Below the pieces are notes generated by a model that made no database searches, was not told where the DNA came from, and saw only the letters and a program-made list of their open reading frames with translations. A stretch of 59,764 nt of DNA. Source: Kamptonema formosum PCC 10802. GTDB taxonomy: Bacteria > Cyanobacteriota > Cyanobacteriia > Cyanobacteriales > Oscillatoriaceae. Positions 27,901 through 36,159 of the stretch are shown here, piece by piece (within the stretch, counting starts at the first letter, position 1; each line of letters opens with the position of its first letter). The translations under genes and the position numbers were made by a program. The DNA lies in NCBI RefSeq assembly GCF_000332335.1, contig NZ_KB235948.1, positions 6,436,376 through 6,496,139 on the forward strand, in the 5' to 3' direction.

Positions 27901-30900
27901 GTCCGTTGGTGTTCAAGTGCAATCCGTTGATGAGCTGAGCTTCCAGCAGATTCTCGACTTCATACAAGGTGAAGGCGTCAAACAAGGGTTGAATCCGTCG
28001 CCGGAGGTAGATTTAGCGTACTTTAAGGCGAGCTACGCTGAGGAAATTCTCAGCTTCTATCAATCCATTGGCGTTGAAGTTACATCCGTTGATGAACTGA
28101 GCAACGAGCAGATTTTCCAGTTTCTGAACGGAGCCGGTCTGGAGCAAGGGCTGAACCCGTCGTCGGTGATTGACTTAAACTACGTCAAAGCCACCTACGG
28201 CGACGAAATCCTCAGCTTCTTCAAACAGCAGGGACTTGAAATCACATCGGTTGCGCAACTGAACTTCCAGGAGATTTTCGCGTTTCTCAACAGCGCCGGT
28301 ATGGAACAAGGGGTGAGCCCGTCGCCGCTGGTTGACCTCAACTACATCAAAGCCACCTTCTCTGCGGAACTCACCAGCTACTTCGGCGTAGCCTCTGTCG
28401 ATGAGCTGAACTTCCAGCAGATTTTCGACTTCGTGACCGAAGCCGGTCTTGACGAAGGGATGAAGCCCTCTGCGGTTCTGGACATCGAGTACATCAAACA
28501 AACCTACTCCGAGCAAATTCTCAGCTTCTATCAAGCGCTGGGAGTGGAAGTTGAAACCGTCGATGACCTGAGCTTCAAGCAGATTTTCGATTTTGTCACC
28601 TGTGACGGTATCGAACAAGGGGTGAACCCGTCACAGTTCGTAAACTTGAACTACGTTAAAGCCACCCACTCCGAGGAAATACTGAGCTTCTATCAAGCTC
28701 AAGGCGTTGAAGTTGAATCTGTTGCAGAGCTGAGCAACCAGCAGATTTTGACCTTCGTGAGCGGTGTCGCTCTGAAAGAAGGGTTGAGCCTGTCACCGGC
28801 ATTTAGCTTCGACTTCATCAAAGCCGCCCACTCCGAGAAACTGACCGCCCATTTCGGCGTAGCCTCCGTCGCAGACCTGAGCCCTCAGCAAATCCTCGAC
28901 TACATAACCACCACCGGCTTGCAAGAAGGGTTGAGCCCCTCACCGGCGGTCAACTTCGACTACTATCAATCGGTTCACGGCGACGCTCTGGCGGAGCACT
29001 ACAACATCAAATCCATTGACGAACTCAGCGACGAACAAGTCGCCGAAAGTGCGGTTGCGGTTAAGCTTCCCGTCTTGGATGTCGCCTTCTTCCGCGCTAC
29101 CTACGCCACAGAACTGGCGGAGTTCTATCAAGTCCCAGTTGAAGGGGTCGCCGATCTCACCGAGGAGCAGGTGCAGTCCTACATGCTGGATAAGGGCGCG
29201 GATAAAAAGCTGAAACTGTCCCCGCTCGACTTCAAAAGCTACAGCGAAGACAACGCCGACGCACTGAAGGAATTCTACGAAGTTGACGGCGTTGCAAAAC
29301 TCAGCCAGCAGCAGATCAAAGACTTCATGCTGGGCGAAGGAGTGAAAGCCGGCATCGATTTGACCGCCCACGTACAAGTCGATTACTACCGCAGTAGCTT
29401 CGCCGAGGCACTGAAGAGCTTCTTCGGCGCTGACACCATCGAAAAAGTCACAGACAAACAGATCGTCGATTTCTTCTTCGGTAAGGCCGGCGTCTCAATC
29501 GACTACGAATACTACCGCAAGACAAACGCCGAAGCCCTAATTGCTGCTTTCGGTGTTCAAGATGTCGAGAAAATCACCGACGAGCAGATCGAAACCTACG
29601 CTTTGGGCGCGGGGTGGAAACCAGAAGTCAAGCTGTCTCCCATCGACTTCGCCAGCTATCGCCAGCAACACGCCGCCGACCTGATTGAATATTGTGGCGT
29701 TACCGATGTCACAGAAATCGGCGATGACCAGATCCGCGAGTTCATGTTTGGTAAAGGCTGGAAAGACGGCATCAAGCCTGTTGATTTTGTTGATGCTGCC
29801 GAAATCGACGCCATTAAGACCGACAAAGCCAGCGAAATCGCCAAATCCTTTGGCATTTCGGTTGAGGGAGTTGCGAATATCAGCGTCAGTGTGTTGCTGG
29901 ACTTCCAATACGGTGGGCTGTCCCAAGACATTGACTACGACTACCTCCGCACGACATACGAAACGCAACTGACCGAAACCTACGGCGTTGCTATCGACCA
30001 GATCGCCGACTGGCAAATTCTCGATTATGTCTACACCGAGGGCGTTCCCGAGCAAGGCGTGCAGGTGACTTCCTTTGATGTGGACGCCTACGCCTCAGCC
30101 AACTCCGCCGCACTGGTGGAATTCTATGGCGTGGGTGATGTGCGCCAACTCAAGCACAAAGATATCCTCAAGTTCGCCTTCGACAAAGGCTGGAAAGACG
30201 GCATCAACCCCTCTGATTTTGTCGGGGAAGCCGAAATCGAGGACATTAAGGTCAAAAAAGCCGACAAACTCGCCGAATACTTCGGCATTGAGGCTGCGCA
30301 AGTCACCAACCTCAGCGCCAATCTGGTGCTCGACTTCCAGTTCGGCGGCTTGTCGAAAGAAGTTGACTGCGACTTCATCCGCAAGACCTACGCGACGGAA
30401 TTGACGGCGCTATACACCGGCGTCGCTGTCGAACAGCTCACCAAAGTCCAGATCCTCGAATTCGTCTACAGCAAGGGCATTACTATTGAAGGCTTCCAAC
30501 TGTCGTCTGTCGATATTGACGCCTACAGCGAAGCTAACGCCGACAAGCTGCTGGGCCACTTCAAGCTTAAGGATGTCAAGGATCTCAAGAAGCTCGACAA
30601 GAAGGATATCGAAGATTTCGCCTTCGGCGAGGGCTTAAAACTGGGCGTAGATGTGTCCGCGTTTGTCTCTGTCGCCTATTTGCGCCAGGAATACTCCGCC
30701 GCACTGCTGAGCGTCTATCAAACGACCGACATCACAGCGGTAACAGACGATCAGGTGAAGACTTGGTATGAGGACAAGGCGGCGAGTGCCGATTTTGACT
30801 ACTGTCGCTTTAAGTACAGCGACAAGCTGATTGAACTGTCCGGCGCAGCTACTGTTGAAGAACTCTCCAACAAGCAGATCCTCGATTTTGTGTTGAGCGA

Positions 30901-33900
30901 GCAGTTGGGAGCAGACGCTGTGGTGTCCCCAATTGACTACGAGGCTTATCGCAAGCAACACGCCGCAGAATTGGCCAGCTTCTTTGGCGGGGCTAGTGGT
31001 GCCGGTGCTGAGGACACGGTTGCCGGTGGTGAGGACACGGTTGCCGGTGGTGAGGACACCGTTGCCGGCGGTAGTGACACAGTTGCCGGCGGTGCGGACA
31101 CCATAACCGGCGGCGCGGACACCATAACCGGCGGCGCGGACACCATAACCGGCGGCGCGGACACTATAACCGGCGGTGCGGACACCATAACTGGCGGCTC
31201 GGACACCATAACTGGCGGCTCGGACACCATAACTGGCGGCTCGGACACCATAACTGGCGGCTCGGACACGGTTGCCGGTGGCTCGGACACCATAACTGGC
31301 GGCTCGGATACGGTTGCCGGTGGTGCGGGATTCGACGTAGCGAGCCTCACCCACGAGCAACTGCGGGAGTTCATGTTTGGCAAAGGGTTGGAGCAAGGAA
31401 TCAACCCGTCCGACTTCGCGGTTGATATCGAATACTTCCGCTCACACTTCCAGGCGCAACTCGCCGAACACTATGGAATTGCGGTTGAGCAAGTGGCCAA
31501 CCTCAGCCCCGATCTGGTCCTGGACTTCCAGTTCGGCGGTTTGTCCGAGGCTGTTGACTACGACTACATCCGCGCCACCTACGCGACGGAACTGACCGCC
31601 ACCTACGGCGCAGCCATCGACCAGATCGCTAACTGGCAAGTGCTCGATTATGCCTACACCCAAGGGATAACGGCTGAAGGGTTCAAACTCTCGGCGGTTG
31701 ACTTTGACGCCTACACCAACGCCAACAAAGACAAACTGGTGGAATTCTATGGCGTGGGTGACGTCGCCAAACTCAAGGACAAGGACATCCTCAAGTTCAT
31801 GTTTGGCGAAGGGTGGAAAAAAGGCATCAAACCTGCCGATTTCGTCGATGCTGCCGAGATCGACGGCATTAAGGCCAAGAACGCCGACAAACTCGCCAAA
31901 TACTTTGGCATTGAGGCTTCGCAAGTCGCCAACCTCAGCGCCAATCTGGTGCTGGACTTCCAGTACGGCGGCTTGTCGGAGGAAGTTGACTGCGACTTCA
32001 TCCGCGCTACCTACGCGACGGAACTGACTGCCACCTACACCGGCGTCGCGGTCGAACAGCTCACCAAAGCCCAGATCCTGGATTACGTCTACAACCAGGG
32101 GTTAGCGGTTGCGGACTTCAAGCTGTCGGCAATCGATATTGACGCCTACAGCGAAGCCAACGGCGACAAGCTGCTGGGCCACTTCAAGCTCAAGGATGTC
32201 AAGGATCTCAAGAAGCTCGACAAGAAGGATATTGAAGATTTTGCCTTCGGCGAGGGCTTACAGCTGGGCGTGGATGTGTCCGCCTTCGTCTCTGTCACCT
32301 ACTTGCGCCAGGAATACTCCGCCGAACTGCTGAGCGCCTATCAAGCGACCGACATCGCAGCGCTAACAGACGATCAGGTGAAGACCTGGTACAGCGACAA
32401 GGCGGCGAGTGTCGATTTTGACTACTGTCGCTTTAAGTACAGCGACAAGCTGATTGAACTGTCCGGCGCAGCTACTGTCGAAGAAATCTCCAACAAGCAG
32501 ATCCTCAACTTTGTGTTGAGCGAGCAGTTGGGAGCGGATGCTAAGTTTTCCGCGATTGACGTTGATGCTTATCGCGAGAAACACGGCAAAGAGCTGGCCA
32601 AGTTCCTGAAAGGCACCGGCGACATGTCTGGCAACACCGGCGGTGCTGACACCATAACCGGCGGTGGTGACACCATAACCGGCGGTGGTGACACCATAAC
32701 CGGCGGTGGTGATACCATAACCGGCGGTGGTGATACCATAACCGGCGGTGCTGACACCATAACCGGCGGTGCTGACACCATAACCGGCGGTGCTGACACC
32801 ATAACCGGTTCTGATACGATGGCCGGTGCTGGGGACACGATGGCCGGTTCTGACACCATGAGCGGCGCTGACACCATGAGTGGCGGCACCGGCGGCGGCG
32901 ACATGTCGGGGAACACCGGCTCTGATACCATGAGTGGCGGCACTGGCGGCGATGACATGTCTGGCGGCACCGGCGGCAAGGACGTTGATGTCAACAGCCT
33001 GAAAGACAAGGACATCATCAAGTTCATGTTCGGCAAAGGCTGGGAAATCGGCATCAACCCGTCCGAGTTCGTGGCCGATATCGAATACTACCGCACTGTC
33101 AACCAGGAGGCGCTCGCCGAACACTACCAGATTACCGTTGAGCAAGTCGCCACCCTCAGCGCGGCCCTAATCCTCGACTACCAATTCGGCGGCTTGTCCG
33201 AGGTTGTGGACTACGAGCTGATCCGCTCTACCAAAGCCGATGAACTGACCGCTTTCTACCAAGGAGTGGCCATCAACCAGATCGCCGACTGGCAGGTTCT
33301 CGATTTTGTCTACAGCACCGGCTTGCCAGAACTGGGCTTGCAGGTGTCGGTGTCGTCCTTTGACGCGGAGGCTTATGCCGAAGCCCACAAAGACGCACTG
33401 GTGGAATTCTATGGCGTGGATGACGTTGGCAAGCTCAAGGACAAGGACATCCTCAAGTTCGCCTTCGGCAAAGGCTGGAAAGACGGCATCAACCCTGCCG
33501 ATTTTGTCGGGGAAGCCGAAATTGACGACATCAAGGGCAAAAAAGCCGACAAACTGGCCGAGTTCTACGGCATTGCGGTTGAGGAAGTTGCCAACCTCAG
33601 CGTCAGTCTGGTGCTCGACTTCGAGTTCGGCGGCTTGTCGCAGGAAGTGGACTACGACTTCATCCGCACGAGCTACGCCACCGAACTGACTGCCACCTAC
33701 ACCGGCATTGCGGTCGAACAGCTCACCAAAGCCCAGATCCTGGAATTCGTGTACAGCAAGGGACTCTCCGAGGTGGAAGGCTTCCAGCTGTCGCCGGTGG
33801 ATGTGGATGGCTATTGCAAGGAGTACGGCAAGAAGCTCAAGGACCACTTCAAGGTCAAGACTGTCAAAGACATCGACAAGAAGGACATCAAAGAGTTCGC

Positions 33901-35659
33901 CCTCGGCGAGGGGTTGGATCTCGGACTCGATGCCTCCAAGTTTGTCAACTTCGAGTATTACCGCCAGACTTACTCTGCGGCACTGCTCAAGTTCTACACA
34001 GACGTCACCGATGTCAGCACGATTACTGACCAGCAGATTGCTGACTGGTTCAGCGCCAAGTCGGTCAGTGTCGATCTGGACTACACTCGCTTTACCTACA
34101 AGGCAGAACTGGTCGCCTTCTACGGTGTTGACAGCGTAGAGGATCTCACCGACAAGCAAGTCGTCGATTTCGCCTTCGGCGGTAAATTGCCAGAAGGTGG
34201 TAAACTTTCCGCTATCGACACCAAAGGCTATCGCGAGAAACACGGTGACGAGCTGGTCAGCTTCTATAAAGGCAGCGGCGGCAAGCACACCAATAAGGGC
34301 ACCGGCGGCGGCGACATGTCTGGCAACACCGGCGGCAAAGACGGCGGTACCGGCGGTGATGACATGTCCGGCGGCACCGGCGGCGCTAAGGACAGCGCGG
34401 ACACCATTGCCGGCGGCGACATGTCAGGCGGCACCGGCGGCGCGAAGAACAGCAGCAACGACGGCGCTGACACCATTGCCGGTGGCGACATGTCTGGCGA
34501 CAGCCCCGCCGCTGACACCATTGCCGGTGGCGACACCAGCGCAGCGGACCTCACCGACGCCCAAATCATCAAGTACATCTTCGGCGAAGGCTGGAAGGAA
34601 GGCGTCAACCCGCTGGAATTCGTCGATGTCGCTTACCTGCGCCAGACACAAGCCACCCAACTGGCTGAGTTCTACGGCGTTAGTGTTGAGGAAGTGGCCA
34701 ACCTTGACGACGATCTGGTCATCGACTTCCAGTTCGGCGGTTTGTCCCAATTCGTTGACTGCGAATACTATCGCGTCAAATACTCGCAGGAACTGGCCAC
34801 CGACCTCCAGATTGACGTTAAGGACGTAGCCAAGCTCGACGACAAACAGATTCTCAAACACCTGTACAGCAAAGACTTAGACCCCAATCGCAAGCTGTCT
34901 GGCATCGATTTCGCCGGCTATACCACTAAATACGCGAAAGAGCTGGCCAAAGAGTTTGGCACTGACGTCAAAGATGTCTTCAAGCTGGACAAACACAAAG
35001 TCAAGGACTTCATGTTTGGCAAAGGCAAGGATGAAGGTCTGAAGCTGTCCGATTTCGTCGATGTGGACTTCTACCGCCAGTACCAAGCCGGTCAAATCAC
35101 CTTGAACTACCGCGCTGACAGCGTTTACAGCGTCAGCCCCAAACAGATTTCGGACTTCATGTTCAAAGAAGGTCTGGAGCAAGGGCTGAACACGTCACCG
35201 GCAGTTGACCTGGAGTGGTATCGCACCACCTACGCGCAAGCGCTGGAAACCGACAAACAATCCATCGATATTGACGCTAACGGCAATATCGATAACCCTG
35301 AACTGTTTGACTATGTGACAGGTGCCGGTTTGCAGCAGGGCAACAACCCGTCTCAGGCGGTTGACATTGCCGAGTACCGCCAACTCTACGCCAGCGACTT
35401 GCTCACGCAGTACGGTGCAGCCTCTATTGATGAGGTCAGCAACCAAGAAACGCTGGACTTCATGCTGTCAAGTGGCTTGGAAAAAGGCTACAAACCCTCC
35501 TCGAAGCTTCAAGACTTAGATGAGTACAAAGCCGCTCATGCGGACGTCCTCATCCAAGAATACGGCGCGTCTTCCATCGAACAAGTCACCTACGAGCAGA
35601 CTTTCGAGTATATGGTAGGTCTGGGCAAGGAAGCCGGTATTGACCCCTTCCTCGGATAG
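24905..35659 (+). CDS. Giant acidic repeat protein (about 3,584 residues), function unknown
   Basis: Not assignable to a known function. From ATG 24905 (ORF open from 24698) the frame is uninterrupted for 10.75 kb. After an 80-residue Gly/Ser/Pro-rich lead, nearly everything is one repeat of 39-50 residues. Its consensus features are D-x-x-Y-(R/K)-x-x-(Y/H)-(A/S)-x-x-L-x-x-(Y/F), then a small G-V/A turn, (L/I)-(S/T)-x-x-Q-(I/V)-x-x-F, and G-x-G-(L/W)-x-x-G-x-x-x-S. By length there are roughly 60-70 units. The first six are the short 39-41-residue form ending FGLKENRQFS, like a repeat known in secreted bacterial and cyanobacterial proteins. Four linkers rich in Gly, Thr, Ser and Asp separate blocks. 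A canonical EF-hand loop lies near the end. There is no signal peptide or membrane helix, so type I export or a cytoplasmic scaffold are both possible. Asp/Glu are abundant, suggesting Ca binding or a surface matrix role (inference). Confidence 0.9.
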   Translation: MELFDENSGTLQDLSGEKLTEDKLAAPLYKKTGGNQGGTNAGAGGGGSMKPPSQGKPDESDQPAADSGSNKISSSDSVKINHFRTEYSVQLTAFYGVETAADLSDEQVFNYIKTEGRFSTLEGLLDLNVYRAAGTDLQAAGLTDEQLISHFREFGVKEERPFAACIDINYYRQVNPDLTNLTYEQALQHLLEFGLKENRQFSALIDLSYYQKVNADLAGLSSEQLLSHLLDFGLKENRQFSAFVNPDYYRQQNQDLAGMTDEQALEHLFAFGLKENRQFSAVIDLNYYQKQNADLASMTGKQLLEHLVQFGLNENRKFSPLCDLNYYQQQNADLTGMTGKQLLEHLIQFGIKEGRAFSPLIDINYYKNTYAQALTDFFGAGSVGEISFQQVFQFMTGAGLQQGISPSPVADISVFTSAPSDDIVQGGTGNDVAGGGTGSETPSGGTGSETLSGGTGSETPSGGTGSGTTTPPADSDLPLPPIVGQPATPPVDGGTGTDTTPGGDGTETTPGGDGTDTTPGGTGTDPDPFFNSDYIRDTYADQLAQAYPGADPATLTEEQVQEFLNDKALEQGLNPSPVVDVKYYVSAYGDDILSYYQDQGKPVASVADLSYQQIVDYIKGPGLEKGVNPAPAVDLGFIKVTYSAELLAEYKVDSVDKLTNAQILAFVSGAGKEKVTQPAPAVDLGFIKVTYSAELLAEYKVDSVDKLTNAQVLAFVSGAGKEKVTQPAPAVDLGFIKVTYSAELLAEYKVDSVDKLTNAQVLAFVSGAGKEKVTQPAPAVDLGFIKVTYSAELLAEYKVDSVDKLTNAQVLAFVSGAGKEKVTQPAPAVDLGFIKVTYSAELLAEYKVDSVDKLTNAQILSFVSGAGKEKVTQPASTVDLDFVKTTYSADLLAQYKVDSVDKLTNAQVLAFVNGEGLEKVTSPSPVVNLSYIKATQSAEILSYYQQLGVQVTSAAQLTNAQILQYLSDAGLEEGVNPSPGVNFKYVKETYSQEILTYYQSVGVQVQSVDELSFQQILDFIQGEGVKQGLNPSPEVDLAYFKASYAEEILSFYQSIGVEVTSVDELSNEQIFQFLNGAGLEQGLNPSSVIDLNYVKATYGDEILSFFKQQGLEITSVAQLNFQEIFAFLNSAGMEQGVSPSPLVDLNYIKATFSAELTSYFGVASVDELNFQQIFDFVTEAGLDEGMKPSAVLDIEYIKQTYSEQILSFYQALGVEVETVDDLSFKQIFDFVTCDGIEQGVNPSQFVNLNYVKATHSEEILSFYQAQGVEVESVAELSNQQILTFVSGVALKEGLSLSPAFSFDFIKAAHSEKLTAHFGVASVADLSPQQILDYITTTGLQEGLSPSPAVNFDYYQSVHGDALAEHYNIKSIDELSDEQVAESAVAVKLPVLDVAFFRATYATELAEFYQVPVEGVADLTEEQVQSYMLDKGADKKLKLSPLDFKSYSEDNADALKEFYEVDGVAKLSQQQIKDFMLGEGVKAGIDLTAHVQVDYYRSSFAEALKSFFGADTIEKVTDKQIVDFFFGKAGVSIDYEYYRKTNAEALIAAFGVQDVEKITDEQIETYALGAGWKPEVKLSPIDFASYRQQHAADLIEYCGVTDVTEIGDDQIREFMFGKGWKDGIKPVDFVDAAEIDAIKTDKASEIAKSFGISVEGVANISVSVLLDFQYGGLSQDIDYDYLRTTYETQLTETYGVAIDQIADWQILDYVYTEGVPEQGVQVTSFDVDAYASANSAALVEFYGVGDVRQLKHKDILKFAFDKGWKDGINPSDFVGEAEIEDIKVKKADKLAEYFGIEAAQVTNLSANLVLDFQFGGLSKEVDCDFIRKTYATELTALYTGVAVEQLTKVQILEFVYSKGITIEGFQLSSVDIDAYSEANADKLLGHFKLKDVKDLKKLDKKDIEDFAFGEGLKLGVDVSAFVSVAYLRQEYSAALLSVYQTTDITAVTDDQVKTWYEDKAASADFDYCRFKYSDKLIELSGAATVEELSNKQILDFVLSEQLGADAVVSPIDYEAYRKQHAAELASFFGGASGAGAEDTVAGGEDTVAGGEDTVAGGSDTVAGGADTITGGADTITGGADTITGGADTITGGADTITGGSDTITGGSDTITGGSDTITGGSDTVAGGSDTITGGSDTVAGGAGFDVASLTHEQLREFMFGKGLEQGINPSDFAVDIEYFRSHFQAQLAEHYGIAVEQVANLSPDLVLDFQFGGLSEAVDYDYIRATYATELTATYGAAIDQIANWQVLDYAYTQGITAEGFKLSAVDFDAYTNANKDKLVEFYGVGDVAKLKDKDILKFMFGEGWKKGIKPADFVDAAEIDGIKAKNADKLAKYFGIEASQVANLSANLVLDFQYGGLSEEVDCDFIRATYATELTATYTGVAVEQLTKAQILDYVYNQGLAVADFKLSAIDIDAYSEANGDKLLGHFKLKDVKDLKKLDKKDIEDFAFGEGLQLGVDVSAFVSVTYLRQEYSAELLSAYQATDIAALTDDQVKTWYSDKAASVDFDYCRFKYSDKLIELSGAATVEEISNKQILNFVLSEQLGADAKFSAIDVDAYREKHGKELAKFLKGTGDMSGNTGGADTITGGGDTITGGGDTITGGGDTITGGGDTITGGADTITGGADTITGGADTITGSDTMAGAGDTMAGSDTMSGADTMSGGTGGGDMSGNTGSDTMSGGTGGDDMSGGTGGKDVDVNSLKDKDIIKFMFGKGWEIGINPSEFVADIEYYRTVNQEALAEHYQITVEQVATLSAALILDYQFGGLSEVVDYELIRSTKADELTAFYQGVAINQIADWQVLDFVYSTGLPELGLQVSVSSFDAEAYAEAHKDALVEFYGVDDVGKLKDKDILKFAFGKGWKDGINPADFVGEAEIDDIKGKKADKLAEFYGIAVEEVANLSVSLVLDFEFGGLSQEVDYDFIRTSYATELTATYTGIAVEQLTKAQILEFVYSKGLSEVEGFQLSPVDVDGYCKEYGKKLKDHFKVKTVKDIDKKDIKEFALGEGLDLGLDASKFVNFEYYRQTYSAALLKFYTDVTDVSTITDQQIADWFSAKSVSVDLDYTRFTYKAELVAFYGVDSVEDLTDKQVVDFAFGGKLPEGGKLSAIDTKGYREKHGDELVSFYKGSGGKHTNKGTGGGDMSGNTGGKDGGTGGDDMSGGTGGAKDSADTIAGGDMSGGTGGAKNSSNDGADTIAGGDMSGDSPAADTIAGGDTSAADLTDAQIIKYIFGEGWKEGVNPLEFVDVAYLRQTQATQLAEFYGVSVEEVANLDDDLVIDFQFGGLSQFVDCEYYRVKYSQELATDLQIDVKDVAKLDDKQILKHLYSKDLDPNRKLSGIDFAGYTTKYAKELAKEFGTDVKDVFKLDKHKVKDFMFGKGKDEGLKLSDFVDVDFYRQYQAGQITLNYRADSVYSVSPKQISDFMFKEGLEQGLNTSPAVDLEWYRTTYAQALETDKQSIDIDANGNIDNPELFDYVTGAGLQQGNNPSQAVDIAEYRQLYASDLLTQYGAASIDEVSNQETLDFMLSSGLEKGYKPSSKLQDLDEYKAAHADVLIQEYGASSIEQVTYEQTFEYMVGLGKEAGIDPFLG
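25286..25993 (+). repeat. Six short-form (39-41 residue) repeats in the giant gene
   Basis: Units begin at 25286, 25409, 25526, 25643, 25760 and 25877, the last five being exactly 117 bp. Each reads like NYYQKQNADLASMTGKQLLE and then HLVQFGLNENRKFS. The unit beginning at 25994 (NYYKNTYAQALTDFFGAG) starts like this form and continues like the longer form, showing that both are versions of one repeat. Confidence 0.9.
26179..26478 (+). repeat. Gly/Thr-rich linker 1 of the giant protein
   Basis: It encodes repeated GGTGSETPS and GGDGTDTTP blocks around a proline-rich core (PLPPIVGQPATPP). It separates the short-form from the long-form repeats. Confidence 0.85.
26804..27538 (+). repeat. Five near-identical 147-bp tandem repeats
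   Basis: Copies start at 26804, 26951, 27098, 27245 and 27392, each exactly 147 bp (49 residues: DLGFIKVTYSAELLAEYKVD, SVDKLTNAQILAFVSGAGKE and a KVTQPAPAV tail). They differ at only a few bases, including silent ones, so they arose by recent duplication or are kept alike by recombination. A more diverged sixth copy follows at 27539. Confidence 0.95.
31010..31324 (+). repeat. 21-bp minisatellite linker 2 (heptad DTITGG/DTVAGG)
   Basis: About 15 copies of a 21-bp unit encode (A/S/E)DTITGG or (A/S/E)DTVAGG. Several neighbouring copies are identical in DNA. The word DTI-GG recalls part of RTX nonapeptides but lacks their GXG spacing. Confidence 0.9.
32623..32985 (+). repeat. Minisatellite linker 3 of the giant protein
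   Basis: It consists of eight or so 21-bp units (DTITGGG/DTITGGA), then SDTMAGAGDTMAG, then Gly/Met-rich DMSGGTGG blocks. It joins super-repeats 2 and 3. Confidence 0.85.
34276..34545 (+). repeat. Gly/Asp-rich linker 4 of the giant protein
   Basis: It encodes GGGDMSGNTGG, DDMSGGTGGAKDSADTIAGG and similar words, less regular than linkers 2 and 3. It precedes the last repeat block. Confidence 0.8.
35267..35302 (+). other. EF-hand-like calcium-binding loop in the giant protein
   Basis: The 12 residues DIDANGNIDNPE match the EF-hand loop pattern at every key place: D1, D3, N5, G6, N7, I8, D9 and E12. It interrupts one repeat unit about 120 residues from the C terminus. No second EF-hand was found. 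Confidence 0.7.
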
Positions 35660-35969
35660 TCCCTTGTTTCTCTCTCGCGGGGCAGGCGCTTGACCCGCCC
35701 CTAGAACCCCCTAATTATAGCAGTATGCACTTAGGTTAGAACATTAGACCTTCAGGGGGGGCGGGACGCCCCCCCTACGTCTATATAGCGTCCATCTGCG
35801 TTTCTCTGGCGTTTAATCCCCCTTCCCCTGAACTCCCCCTAACGAATTCTTCTCCCCCTCTCTCTTTCTCTCTCCTTCTTCCTTGGCGTCCTACCCTTCG
35901 GGAAGCCGCTAGCGCGTCTAAGGCGTCTTGGCGGTTTAATATTCTCTAAAATATCCCCCATCCCCATAT
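35660..35969. other. Intergenic region between the giant gene and the kinase gene
   Basis: No gene seen. It contains a half MITE (35716-35787), a pyrimidine-rich stretch (35820-35885) and a dispersed word CCTACCCTTCGGGAAGCCG also seen, inverted, near 37530. Confidence 0.5.
35716..35787. mobile_element. Half MITE with IS630-type end
   Basis: The left terminal repeat TATAGCAGTATGCACTTAGG and the following bases match the 160-bp MITEs, but the element stops after TACGTCTATATA, so the right end is missing. A G/C hairpin (GGGGGGGCG/CGCCCCCCC) is in the middle. Confidence 0.65.
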
Positions 35970-36129
35970 TATAGCAGTATGCACTTAGGTTAAAACATTA
36001 GACCTTCAGGGCAGCCAGACGCTGGCCTACGTCTATATCCCAGTAGTAATATGGGTTAGGACAATAGGAGCTGGAGTGCGGGGGTGCAAAAGAGGCCGAA
36101 ATGTACGAACCTAAGTGGCTACTGCTATA
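35970..36129. mobile_element. MITE with IS630-type ends (160 bp), copy 2
   Basis: Nearly identical in length and sequence to 344-503, with complete ends (TATAGCAGTATGCACTTAGG and GAACCTAAGTGGCTACTGCT then ATA). It ends 30 bp before the kinase-GUN4 start codon, so that gene's promoter must lie within or before it. Confidence 0.85.
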
Positions 36130-36159
36130 AACTAAAATCAATAGTGAGCAATTTTAACT

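Noticed and set aside
33167-34288. 373-codon minus-strand frame inside the giant gene
   Set aside because: Complement of a codon-biased repeat gene; no independent start signal or family.
24905-35659. Giant protein as a classical RTX toxin
   Set aside because: The glycine-rich linkers lack the regular GGXGXDXUX nonapeptide spacing, and no toxin or protease domain is visible.
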